12,215 bases of DNA. It comes from M3007 sp032115775 (GTDB lineage Bacteria; Bacteroidota; Bacteroidia; Chitinophagales; Saprospiraceae). The notes beneath the pieces are model-generated. The model searched no databases. It saw only the letters and a list, made by a program, of their open reading frames with translations, and had not been told where the DNA came from. Below are positions 1 to 7,574 of the stretch, one piece after another. The DNA is taken from assembly GCA_032115775.1 (NCBI GenBank), contig JAUMBL010000004.1:1-12215 (forward strand). Direction: 5' to 3'. The translations under genes were made by a program, and so were the position numbers. Position 1 is the stretch's first letter, and each line of letters starts with the position of its first letter.

Positions 1-381
1 TGCTCCTTGATTTTTTCCAGCACGGGTACTGCCTGCGCCTGCCGCTGCTGCAGCCGCTGTTCTGCCGTCATTTTCTGCTCGCGACAGTAGCGCTCGATGT
101 CGTAAAGTTCCTGGATCAAGCGCATCACCGCAACCGCTTTATCCCGTTCTACCGAAAGCGCCTCTTCGAATTTTCTGCGCGCATGCGCCCAGCAGGCCAA
201 TAGCACGATGTGCAGGTGCAAAGTCGCCAGTTTTTCATAACCCTCATATCCGTCTGTTTGCAGATAGCCCTTGAATGCACGCAGATCCTCTGCAGGATAT
301 GCAGCGACACGACCTTTTTGATAAATAAACAGGGGCAGGCGTGCTACCGGATCTAAATAAACCCAATAGTATCCCAGATGT
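1..381 (-). pseudogene. IS66-family transposase (TnpC) fragment, truncated at its N-terminal side and running off the window
   Basis: Read on the minus strand, one open frame runs from about position 381 to the window edge and gives about 126 residues. It contains the IS66 core block GYYWVYLDP, then a Y-x-x-G-R segment, then LQTDGYEGYEKL with the second DDE aspartate (codon near position 254), then the typical CWAHARRKFEEAL segment, followed by a helical region ending in EKIKE at the edge. The upstream part of the transposase, including the helix-turn-helix, zinc-binding region and first catalytic Asp, is absent. The frame instead joins directly to an IS21-type istA start. It is therefore a remnant of the DDE transposase that moves IS66 elements, unless the missing part lies elsewhere. 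What lies left of position 1 is unknown. Confidence 0.87.
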
Positions 382-486
382 GTTGCGAGACACCTTCGGC
401 TGTCGTGCCGTAGCCTTGATAGAGCCATTGGTCAAATAATTTTGCAGCAGGGTTTTGATCTGATCTATACGTTTTTTCTTTGCCAT
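379..486 (-). pseudogene. istA: IS21-family istA transposase, N-terminal remnant (36 codons)
   Basis: The minus-strand ATG at 486-484 starts MAKKKRIDQIKTLL, followed by a short helix-turn-helix ending in KVSRNT. This is the usual opening of IstA in Bacteroidetes IS21 elements (family members read VSRNTV at this point). After the Thr codon at 381-379 the similarity stops, and the IS66 frame begins in a different register. The rest of istA, with its DDE domain, and istB are missing, so it cannot encode a working transposase. The family call rests on the N-terminal motif together with the iterated end repeats just upstream at 544-645. A Pro replaces the usual Leu in the ARQ-x-KVS stretch, consistent with decay. 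Confidence 0.72.
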
Positions 487-543
487 CAGTCCATTTTTGG
501 ACCGAATTAAAGGTGTTTTAGCCGCATGAATCCACATTTTTCT

Positions 544-645
544 GGGGTCAAACCTCCGGAATGTTACTAACATTTAGGGGGGTCAAACCTCCGGAATGAG
601 GGGGTCGGATAAAATCGGAACAGGGGGGGGGCAGATTGACCGGAA
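544..645. repeat. Iterated terminal repeats of an IS21-type element end
   Basis: Four related repeats of about 19-20 bp lie in the same orientation, each running from a G-run to a CGGAA end: 544-562, 579-597, 601-620 and 626-645. The first two share 20 identical bases (ggggtcaaacctccggaatg). The other two keep the G-run and the TCGGAA or CCGGAA end but differ in the middle. Several short repeats inside the end of the element are a known feature of the IS21 family, where the transposase binds. Their position just upstream of the istA start fits the left end of the element. The exact tip, probably near 645-655, cannot be fixed because the other end is missing. Confidence 0.6.
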
Positions 646-954
646 TTTACACATGGAGGCGCTCGAGCGTTTTGTCGCCAAAGAGCCTTTGCGGCGCACC
701 CATGAATGCGTTTTCGGCATCCTGGCACTCGAAAGCGAGGCGGTGGATCCCCGGCCGTGCGGGCGTTCCGCGATTGCCCCCCGGCAGGCAAAAGCGAACA
801 AAATTCCGGGCATTTTTACCAACTACTAAATAAAAACGACCGAATACTAAATAATTGGGTAGAAATTGTTGGTTGGCAATATGTTTGTAGGGTATTGTTT
901 TAGAGATGGTGAAAAATAAGGAATGCCAAGATATACGTGATCGCAATGATTAAT
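646..954. other. Non-coding stretch, no supported gene
   Basis: Short open frames of 60-99 codons exist on both strands between about 583 and 946, but they overlap each other and the IS21 repeats. None resembles a known protein. The 646-830 part is GC-rich and may be flanking DNA of a lost gene. From 830 the sequence turns A/T-rich. No promoter or RNA gene is recognisable. Confidence 0.5.
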
Positions 955-1148
955 CCGGCGGGTTATCACCGGGAATCGGATAACTAACCCGGCGAATTAT
1001 CGCCGGGATCAGAAGGCGCTAAGTTTTCCGGGGTTTTAACCCCTTTGGATAACTCGCCCGGCGGGTTATCGGCGGGATTTCGGATAACTAACCCGGCGAT
1101 TTATCGCCGGGATCAGAACGCGCTCATTATTCCGGGGTTTTAACCCCT
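955..1148. repeat. Tandem direct repeat (two copies, 103-bp period) built of hairpins
   Basis: Copy 1 is 955-1044 and copy 2 is 1058-1148. Both carry the same order of blocks: CCGGCGGGTTATC, a GGATAACTAA block, a perfect hairpin, GGGATCAGAA-CGCT, and a CCGGGGTTTTAACCCCT block. The hairpins are 988-1007 (8-bp stem CCCGGCGA/TCGCCGGG, loop ATTA) and 1092-1111 (same stem, loop TTTA). The GGGGTTTTAACCCC blocks near 1030 and 1134 are also nearly self-complementary. Past copy 2 an inverted piece occurs: 1113-1122 is the exact reverse complement of 1188-1197. The stems are conserved between the copies while spacer bases differ. No reading frame explains it. Its role is unknown; it could be a repeat family of this genome, an RNA or a recombination site. 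Confidence 0.8.
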
Positions 1149-1351
1149 GCACTTTTGAGAGCGAGCCGGGTTAATAATCCCAAGCCCCGCGTTCTGAGAC
1201 AAAAACGTTCATAGTCGCCCAAAATCAGGCGCCGCCCAGTTTTTACGGATAAAAATTATTTAAAAAACGGAAAATCAATTTATTAATATTTTTTCAGGCC
1301 GGAATTTTTCAAGAACCATTGGCAATACGATCAATCCAAAGCTATTAAATC
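1149..1351. other. A/T-rich leader before the patatin gene
   Basis: This stretch holds an inverted partial copy of the preceding repeat (about 1160-1200), then from about 1245 a strongly A/T-rich run leading to the ATG at 1352. The promoter of the downstream gene probably lies in 1245-1340, but I see no clear Bacteroidetes -33/-7 pair (TTG and TAnnTTTG) and do not call one. Confidence 0.4.
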
Positions 1352-4243
1352 ATGAAAGATATTCAATTAGAAAACGATATTTCTGAAGCGCGGAAGTACA
1401 TCCGTGCCCAAACGACCGACCCCGAAAAAATTGAAGAAATTGCAGTTCGGCTGCGGAGAGCCGGCAAATATCACTACGCCGGCGAATTATACGCGCTTTT
1501 GCTCAAGGGCGGCGGAGAAGTGGCGGAGCGACAAATGTGGAATAAATGGCTTGCTTTCTGCATTTACAAAGATCCCGACCAGCCGTCTTCTTCCAAGTTC
1601 GATGCCGCTTTGCATTTTCTATGGCAAGCAGATGATTTGGATAACACGGAACATGTTGAGTTTTTGGGCATCGCAGGCGCCATTTACAAACGTAAATGGC
1701 AGTATGACAATAATTATAATAACCTGCTTTTTGCTGAGCACTACTATCGGAAAGGATATAATTTATGGAAAAAAAATCGGAATAACCAAGCGGCGACAAC
1801 CACGAATAAGGAGCAGAAGGACAAAACCGATGATGATGGTTATACCGCCATTAACTACGCTTTTGTAGCAGAATTGCTGGCTTACGCCCGCTTTGAATCG
1901 GTCGGCTACTTGCAAGAATTAGAGGAGCCGCAACCGGACGAAGATGAGCAAAAAAGAGCCCAGCGGATTAAACTAATGCAACTCCGAAAAACACTGCGGC
2001 GCCAAAATAAATTAGTCCAAAACCAGCAGATGTCGAAGTCTGCCGTTAAACGCCTGAAAAAGGCGGTGGAAACACGAAAATATATCATTGAAAGATTGTT
2101 GGGAGCAGCGTATCTGCCATTTCAGGGAGAACCCGAACCACAGGTGCCGAAAGAAAGAGTTCGATGGACGTATGCCACCCTGGCGGAGGCGTACTTCGGC
2201 ATCGGAGATTTTAAGGGGGCAGTGTTTTTCTTTAACAAATATGCGGCCACCAAACCGGATGCATGGCAGACCCGTACAACGTCAGAGCAACTCATGCAGA
2301 TGGCGGAAATGCATAGTCAATTAGGTGAATGGGTGGGCGCGTACGATGAAATCCATGAGCGGGATCGGGAACAAATCTTCGCCGGAGCTCGAAAATGCCT
2401 CGAAGCACTGTACCCCACGACAAAAGCGCCCGACGAAAAAACATTATCCGTGGGTTTTAGAGGCAAAGTGGGTCTTGCGCTTTCCGGCGGGGGCTTCCGG
2501 GCTGCCTTGTTTCATATCGGCGTCTTGGCACGCTTGGCAGAACTGGACGTTTTGCGCCATGTCGAGGTGATTTCCTGTGTATCGGGCGGTTCGATTGCCG
2601 GAGCCTATTATTACATGTTGCTAAAAAGGGAAATGGAGCTGCATGGCGAACAAATGGATAGAATGCACTATGTCCATATTGTGCGGGAAATGGAAACCAA
2701 TTTTCTATCAGCCGTTCAAAAAAACCTGCGCATGCGGATATTCTCCAACCCATGGAAAAACTTGCGCATCTTTTTTGACAAAGACTATTCCCGTACGCAC
2801 CGACTGGGTGAACTCTATGAAAAATACTTGTATCAACCGATTATCAGAAATACCCATTCTGCGGGGACGCCGATCTTGATGCACAAACTCAAAATCAGGC
2901 CGTCTGATATTCCCGAGGGGCATGACTTCAACGTTAAAACGGAAAACTGGAATCGTCGCAATAAAGTACCCATGCTGGTGCTCAATGCCACGAGCCTGAA
3001 TACCGGCCATAACTGGCAATTCACCGCTTCGTGGATGGGCGAACCGCCCGGCAGTATCCGTCAGGATGTTGACGCCCGGCAACGTCTCCGTCGCATGTAC
3101 TATTACGAAGCGCCGCCGCCCTACAGGAATAATATTCGATTGGGCTACGCGGTGGGCGCCTCGTCCTGTGTGCCTGCGTTGTTTGAGCCGCTGAAATTGG
3201 AGAACCTGTATCCAAATATGGATGTCCAATTGGTGGATGGGGGAGTACATGACAACCAAGGGATTGCCAGCCTGCTGGAACAGGAATGTAAGCTCATGAT
3301 CGTCAGCGACGCCAGCGGCCAGATGAACGATGCGGCCGTGCCGGCCGGCAATACGGCCGATGTGTTTTTCCGCTCCGACCTCGTATTGCAGGAACGGGTG
3401 CGCGAAGCGCAGCTGGTGGATTTGAAAGCACGCGAATCGGCCGCCCAGATAACAGGTCTGCTATTCGTACATCTCAAAAAGGAATTGCACAAAGAACCCG
3501 TTAATTGGGTAGGCTGTGAAGAGCCGCAGCGTACAACCGCCTCGCCAAAATCAGTAAAAAATCGTCCGGATCTTACCGATTACGGCATCCGTCGCGATGT
3601 ACAGCAGGCATTATCTCAGATTCGCACCGACCTGGATGCCTTTAATGATGCCGAAGCTTATGCGCTCATGTACAGCGGATACGCACAAACAGCGTTGGAA
3701 ATGAGCGATCCGAAATTCGACTATCTGTGCGAAACGGCCTCCAATCAAAGTTGGGAGTTTATGAGTGTGCAGAAGCGTATGCAGCATGTAACGCCGAGCG
3801 AAAACCTGCTCCGCCGTTTGCGACTTGGCGCCGCATTGCCCTTGAAATCGTTTAAAACAAGCTGGTTGATGATGATTTTCGGTATTATTCTGGGACTCGC
3901 GCTACTGGCTATTGTGACCGTGCCGATTGGGATAATTCTTTTGGAGATAGAAAAACCGCTGTGTATATCGAGCGAAGATTTGATATTAACAATCGGCATT
4001 ATCCTATTCGGCTATCTGGCGACCCTGTATGTCGGTTCTTTTGTTGCAAAAGCCATGAACTGGAAAAATACGCTTTTGCGGGCAGCCGGCATGCTAATCG
4101 GTGCATTCGTGCTGTCTTTATTTAGTTCGCTCTATTTATTATGCCTTAATAGAACTTATCTCAAATACGGAAAAATCACCCTGCTCGACCGCGAGGACTG
4201 GCTTAAAAAGTGGATCAATCGTATTTGGTACTGGATCAAATAA
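1352..4243 (+). CDS. TPR-S/DUF4071-like sensor fused to a patatin-like phospholipase with three C-terminal membrane helices
   Basis: The product has 963 residues. Residues 1 to about 335 are helical and TPR-like. Two blocks, LGIAGAIYKRKWQ near 104-116 and GYTAINYAFVAELLA some 50 residues later, together with TLAEAYFGIGDF further on, match the DUF4071/TRAFs-binding (TPR-S) family, proposed to sense nucleotide-like signals in conflict systems. A patatin domain follows from about 370: oxyanion-hole GGGFR at 379-383, nucleophile Ser411 in CVSGGS, and catalytic Asp629 in DGG. Both catalytic residues are present, so lipid acyl hydrolase activity is expected. Hydrophobic helices lie at about 838-864, 877-899 and 908-932, anchoring the C-terminus in the inner membrane. 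There is no signal peptide, so the sensor and catalytic parts are cytosolic. The ATG follows an A/T-rich leader. The likely role is a membrane-damaging effector triggered by the sensor; the trigger is unknown. Confidence 0.88.
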   Translation: MKDIQLENDISEARKYIRAQTTDPEKIEEIAVRLRRAGKYHYAGELYALLLKGGGEVAERQMWNKWLAFCIYKDPDQPSSSKFDAALHFLWQADDLDNTEHVEFLGIAGAIYKRKWQYDNNYNNLLFAEHYYRKGYNLWKKNRNNQAATTTNKEQKDKTDDDGYTAINYAFVAELLAYARFESVGYLQELEEPQPDEDEQKRAQRIKLMQLRKTLRRQNKLVQNQQMSKSAVKRLKKAVETRKYIIERLLGAAYLPFQGEPEPQVPKERVRWTYATLAEAYFGIGDFKGAVFFFNKYAATKPDAWQTRTTSEQLMQMAEMHSQLGEWVGAYDEIHERDREQIFAGARKCLEALYPTTKAPDEKTLSVGFRGKVGLALSGGGFRAALFHIGVLARLAELDVLRHVEVISCVSGGSIAGAYYYMLLKREMELHGEQMDRMHYVHIVREMETNFLSAVQKNLRMRIFSNPWKNLRIFFDKDYSRTHRLGELYEKYLYQPIIRNTHSAGTPILMHKLKIRPSDIPEGHDFNVKTENWNRRNKVPMLVLNATSLNTGHNWQFTASWMGEPPGSIRQDVDARQRLRRMYYYEAPPPYRNNIRLGYAVGASSCVPALFEPLKLENLYPNMDVQLVDGGVHDNQGIASLLEQECKLMIVSDASGQMNDAAVPAGNTADVFFRSDLVLQERVREAQLVDLKARESAAQITGLLFVHLKKELHKEPVNWVGCEEPQRTTASPKSVKNRPDLTDYGIRRDVQQALSQIRTDLDAFNDAEAYALMYSGYAQTALEMSDPKFDYLCETASNQSWEFMSVQKRMQHVTPSENLLRRLRLGAALPLKSFKTSWLMMIFGIILGLALLAIVTVPIGIILLEIEKPLCISSEDLILTIGIILFGYLATLYVGSFVAKAMNWKNTLLRAAGMLIGAFVLSLFSSLYLLCLNRTYLKYGKITLLDREDWLKKWINRIWYWIK

Positions 4244-4468
4244 CCTCTATTTTTTCTACGCTTTGATGACCTTGCTCCGTATTGATTTGAATGTCTCGTC
4301 TTTATTGCAATGGTTCGTGAAAAATTCTATTCTATTAATGTTTGTATGAAAAAATGATTATAAGTTTTTTTGAATGAACTTTATCAAATAAAAATGTACC
4401 GACCGATTTTTTGCAGGGTTAAACCACATTCCAATCATGCAAAAAACAAGGTCTCTCTGTGCAAGGAT

Positions 4469-4536
4469 TTGCGGGCAGTTTCAGGTAGCCCGATTCGCTG
4501 CGGCGAACGGGCTACCCGAAACCAATCCGCCCGCAA
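4469..4536. repeat. Long imperfect hairpin (about 27 paired bases) in the gene 1-gene 2 spacer
   Basis: Four stem blocks nest around a TGCG loop at 4499-4502: TTGCGGGC 4469-4476 with 4529-4536, GTTTC 4478-4482 with 4518-4522, GGTAGCCCG 4484-4492 with 4508-4516, and TTCGC 4494-4498 with 4503-4507. No T-run follows, so it is not a classic terminator. It lies in a 391-bp spacer (4244-4634) that is otherwise A/T-rich and shows no gene. A REP- or MITE-like repeat, or an mRNA processing or attenuation structure before the protease gene, are both possible. Its presence argues against starting the protease at the upstream ATG at 4437. Confidence 0.75.
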
Positions 4537-4634
4537 GAAACAAGTGTACGAAAAATTCGAACGAATACAAAATTCCGCCGTTCCAAAACTTCACGAATTA
4601 TTTATTTAATTACCATTTTCAATCTAATCAACCC

Positions 4635-5588
4635 ATGCTTACTACTTTTGATTGGTCAGAAATGATCTCATTTACGTCCATTCCAACCGAATGGCGCCTT
4701 GCGCGAGGCAAAGATGTGAAGGTCGCCTTTGTTGATACAGGCGTCAACCTCGGCCTGCCCTCCCTCGCGCATTTGAATCAAGTCGGACGCAAATTTTTTG
4801 TTGACGCCGAAGGATTTTCTGTTGCCAAACTGACGGGACAAGACCCTGTGGGCGAGGCTTTTGGGGTTGCAGGATCCGGTCATGGTACGCTTTATGCCTC
4901 ACTGCTCGCCGGCAAATCCCCCGATCCGGCGCCGCTCGATAAGGATTTGGTGACAGGGTTGGCCAATGCGGCCACGTATTATATCATCAAAGCAACTGAT
5001 AAAACCGGGGAGGTAACAACCATCAGGCACTTGCTGGACGCACTGGAGTTGTCGGCCAATCTCGGTGTCGAAGTCTTTATCACCGGGCAATGTATATCTC
5101 GCAGCGAAATGCAATTTGAGGGATTGACCGATGCGGATATCAACCGGGTTTTTGATCTTCCGGCAGTGAAGCGGATGTTCATTTTTGCGCCCCTGAAAAA
5201 TCGCCAGTCGGCAGAAGCCTGGAAATCGCTGGCTGCCGATCATTTTCCGAGCTATCACCCGGATGTATTCAACGTAGCGAAATTACCTGGAATATTCGAC
5301 CAAGTAATAGATGTCGTCAAAACGATGAACGTTCCTTTTTTTCTTTCCGGGTTCGAGGGAAAATTGCTTTCCAAAACTGGAGATGCAATTGACATGGGCT
5401 TCTCCAATTCCGGCGCGACCGCTATTATGGGCGGTGTTGCTACGCTTGCGCTGAGTTTCTTTAAGCAACAAAATGATGGTGAAGTGCCCGATAAAGAGCA
5501 GTTTACCCAACTTCTTGCTACCTGTTGCAGCTCCCTCGACGCTGCCCCGGGTTCTTTCGCTGCCCCTACAATTTTCAAAAATTTTTAA
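4635..5588 (+). CDS. Subtilisin-like serine protease (S8 family), short and without signal peptide
   Basis: From the ATG at 4635 the product has 317 residues. The frame is open back to 4437, but the extra 66 residues are translated from the hairpin and are not protein-like, so the later start is preferred. The subtilase signature is complete though divergent: Asp34 in VAFVDTGVN, His83 in GSGHGTLYAS, an oxyanion-hole Asn189 in FAPLKN, and Ser259 in SNSGATAIMGGVATLA, where the usual GTSMAAP is replaced. Spacing matches subtilisin (32/64/155/221) with small insertions. There is no pro-domain and no signal peptide, so it should act in the cytosol. The next gene begins 12 bp after its stop, which implies co-transcription. 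A role in cleaving and activating a neighbour such as the patatin is inferred from similar conflict operons; no substrate is visible. Confidence 0.85.
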   Translation: MLTTFDWSEMISFTSIPTEWRLARGKDVKVAFVDTGVNLGLPSLAHLNQVGRKFFVDAEGFSVAKLTGQDPVGEAFGVAGSGHGTLYASLLAGKSPDPAPLDKDLVTGLANAATYYIIKATDKTGEVTTIRHLLDALELSANLGVEVFITGQCISRSEMQFEGLTDADINRVFDLPAVKRMFIFAPLKNRQSAEAWKSLAADHFPSYHPDVFNVAKLPGIFDQVIDVVKTMNVPFFLSGFEGKLLSKTGDAIDMGFSNSGATAIMGGVATLALSFFKQQNDGEVPDKEQFTQLLATCCSSLDAAPGSFAAPTIFKNF

Positions 5589-5600
5589 CCTCAGCAAATT

Positions 5601-7550
5601 ATGAAGCAATTTCTTTTGTTCCTGATCCTCTGCCTGGCTCAAGGGCTAGGCGCTCAAACAATATTGGACGATGCCAAATTTTTGAGCGACTGCTTTAACG
5701 AACCCACGGCTGCCGCACGCGATCGAGCTTCGCTGAAACGCGGAATCACAATTGATGAAATGAAGGGATCCGTATTCAACAAGTACCTATCTTCTCCGGA
5801 CACCGTTCTTTCTCCTGAAAAACTGGTTGAAGCCTTTAGGGGCAATCCTTTTCTCCGGGTAGAAGACTCCGATCAAGACCCCATTAAAATTAGCGGGGTA
5901 CTCAATACGGCTGCCGCTAGTTCTCAGATTTCGGGAACCCAAGGTTTTTCCGTGTCGAATTTGGCCGACGGGCTTGCCCGTTTTTTAGTGAAGCGCACAA
6001 AGCAGGAGATTTCACAGGTGTTCTTCAATAAATTTAAAGAGGAGGTAAGGACCGACCCGTATCTTGGAAACTTTTGCCCTTTTACGCAAGCCCAACTGGT
6101 GCTGATTGATTCTAAAGTTTATCAATTCAATGATTATCTGGAAGTCTTGCGAGAGGGGTTTACTGCGGATATGACTGCTTTGCCCACCAATACGGAACGC
6201 TTTCTGCGAAATCCAAGTTTGTGTGCCGGTTGTTCCGAGGAAGAGCAGGGTAAAGTAATGATTGATCTTCTCCATGTTGCCCAGCAAATGGTAAATGAAG
6301 AATCGCCCGTTGAAATGATAGATTATCTCGCACAATCCGGATCGGCCATTCAATCTGCGCAAATAACGGAAACGCGGCTCTACAATATGGCTGCCGGACT
6401 TCGTTTCCTCAATTTGTTATCACAATCGCTCCGGAACCCCGCTTCTACAGATCCCAAAATGCCTTGGTATTCGGCCAGTGATATTCGTACCGCGTTTAAA
6501 GATCCCAAATTGCTCCGCCTCTACCTCGGGCTTTTATGGCAGAAAGCCGAAGGTATTAATTTTGTTGACAAGGATGAAAAGAAGACTTCTGCGCGCGAGC
6601 TCATGGCAGAAGCCAACAAGGGCGCGAATGTAGCTGAAAACTGGAGAAGGACTATAGAGTCAATCAGTGAATTGACGCAGTCGCTACAAATATCAATTTA
6701 TTCCAGCGCCGCTACGAACACAACGGTTGCAGACGATTTTTTTACCTATTCTCAGTCTGTTACAGACCTTATGCTGGCATTAAATCAAACCGGGCGTATG
6801 CGTTTTGGTTTTAGCGATGAAGATATTATTCCCGTCAAATATATTCTGCTGATGCGGCAATGCAACGCGCTGTATTTCAATGTGCGGCAGCGTAATTTTA
6901 GCGGAGCGCTCGGCAATGTGATTTATTGTCTAAATATTTTAAAAGACGGAAAAGAAGAAGATAAACAAGCAATTGCTGAAATATTGAGGTATGTCAATTT
7001 CGTGGCAGCCGTTGCCGAAGCAAATTCGCCTGAAGAAATGGAGCGCGCGATCGAGCTTTTTGCGCTTCCACCCGGTAGCAGTCAGATGAAGAAACATCCG
7101 AATCGCTTTTCAGTTGCATTGAACGCATATACTGGCTTTACTTGGGGAAGGGAATATCTCGGCGACGACAAATCCCCGGAAACAATTATGGCGCTGACGG
7201 CTCCGGCAGGGTTAAGCTGTACGTTCGGTTTAGGAAAGGGCGGCAGCATCGGCGCTTTTGTTCCCCTGATTGACGTAGGCGCAGTAACCGCCTACCGATT
7301 CGATGACGATAACGCGGCAAATCTGCCTGAACTGACCTGGAATAATATTCTTTCGCCCGGCCTTTACGTGGTATATGGGACACCTGGCAAATGGCCGATC
7401 GCCTTAGGTTATGGAGCTCAAATTGGCCCCGGCCTTCGAAAAGTAACGAATGATATGAAAGTAGTGGAGGATAAAGGCGGATGGCGTCACGGCTTTTTCT
7501 TAACGGTAGATATTCCTATTACCTATTTCTATCTGGGAAAGGGAAAGTAG
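5601..7550 (+). CDS. Exported protein of unknown function, helical body with beta-rich C-terminal part
   Basis: The product has 649 residues. It starts MKQFLLFLILCLAQGLGAQ, a signal peptide with a likely signal peptidase I cut after LGA. Residues of about 100-480 are predominantly helical, including an NLADGLARFLVKRTKQE stretch. I recall such a stretch from uncharacterised Bacteroidetes proteins but cannot name a family. A CAGC pair (Cys208, Cys211) could bind metal or form a disulphide. From about residue 497 the sequence alternates polar and hydrophobic residues with aromatic-glycine strands (for example SVALNAYTGFTW and PIALGYGAQIG), resembling the C-terminal strands of an outer-membrane barrel, though it does not end in the usual aromatic residue. 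It lies 12 bp after the protease stop, so it is probably in the same operon. It is an exported partner of a cytosolic protease, which is unusual. Function unknown. Confidence 0.8.
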   Translation: MKQFLLFLILCLAQGLGAQTILDDAKFLSDCFNEPTAAARDRASLKRGITIDEMKGSVFNKYLSSPDTVLSPEKLVEAFRGNPFLRVEDSDQDPIKISGVLNTAAASSQISGTQGFSVSNLADGLARFLVKRTKQEISQVFFNKFKEEVRTDPYLGNFCPFTQAQLVLIDSKVYQFNDYLEVLREGFTADMTALPTNTERFLRNPSLCAGCSEEEQGKVMIDLLHVAQQMVNEESPVEMIDYLAQSGSAIQSAQITETRLYNMAAGLRFLNLLSQSLRNPASTDPKMPWYSASDIRTAFKDPKLLRLYLGLLWQKAEGINFVDKDEKKTSARELMAEANKGANVAENWRRTIESISELTQSLQISIYSSAATNTTVADDFFTYSQSVTDLMLALNQTGRMRFGFSDEDIIPVKYILLMRQCNALYFNVRQRNFSGALGNVIYCLNILKDGKEEDKQAIAEILRYVNFVAAVAEANSPEEMERAIELFALPPGSSQMKKHPNRFSVALNAYTGFTWGREYLGDDKSPETIMALTAPAGLSCTFGLGKGGSIGAFVPLIDVGAVTAYRFDDDNAANLPELTWNNILSPGLYVVYGTPGKWPIALGYGAQIGPGLRKVTNDMKVVEDKGGWRHGFFLTVDIPITYFYLGKGK

Positions 7551-7554
7551 ATTG

Positions 7555-7574
7555 GCCGATTTTTTGAAAACGGC
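7555..7574 (+). terminator. Weak hairpin just after the exported-protein gene, possible terminator
   Basis: GCCG at 7555-7558 pairs with CGGC at 7571-7574, and an inner TTTT/AAAA stem follows after one bulged A. It starts 4 bp after the stop codon. The downstream strand is not T-rich, so intrinsic termination is uncertain. Confidence 0.3.

Larger units (their letters stand above)
1..645 (-). mobile_element. Composite scar of two insertion sequences (IS66 fragment joined to IS21 left end)
   Basis: From right to left the block reads IS21 end repeats, the istA start, then, at about 375-382, an abrupt switch into the middle of an IS66 transposase. The two families are unrelated in mechanism and have no common gene order. 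The junction is therefore a deletion or recombination product, or an IS66 element inserted in istA that later lost its 5' part. No target-site duplication or IS66 terminal repeat is visible at the junction. Confidence 0.65.

Noticed and set aside
596..946. Several overlapping small open frames on both strands between the IS scar and the tandem repeat
   Set aside because: They overlap one another and the IS end repeats, have no recognisable motif, and show no credible start context.
2708..3259. A 183-codon minus-strand open frame inside the patatin gene
   Set aside because: It lies opposite the patatin catalytic region and shows no family features.
4437..4634. N-terminal extension of the subtilase from the ATG at 4437
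   Set aside because: The 66 extra residues come largely from a strong hairpin and lack protein-like character. The core subtilase starts naturally after the ATG at 4635.
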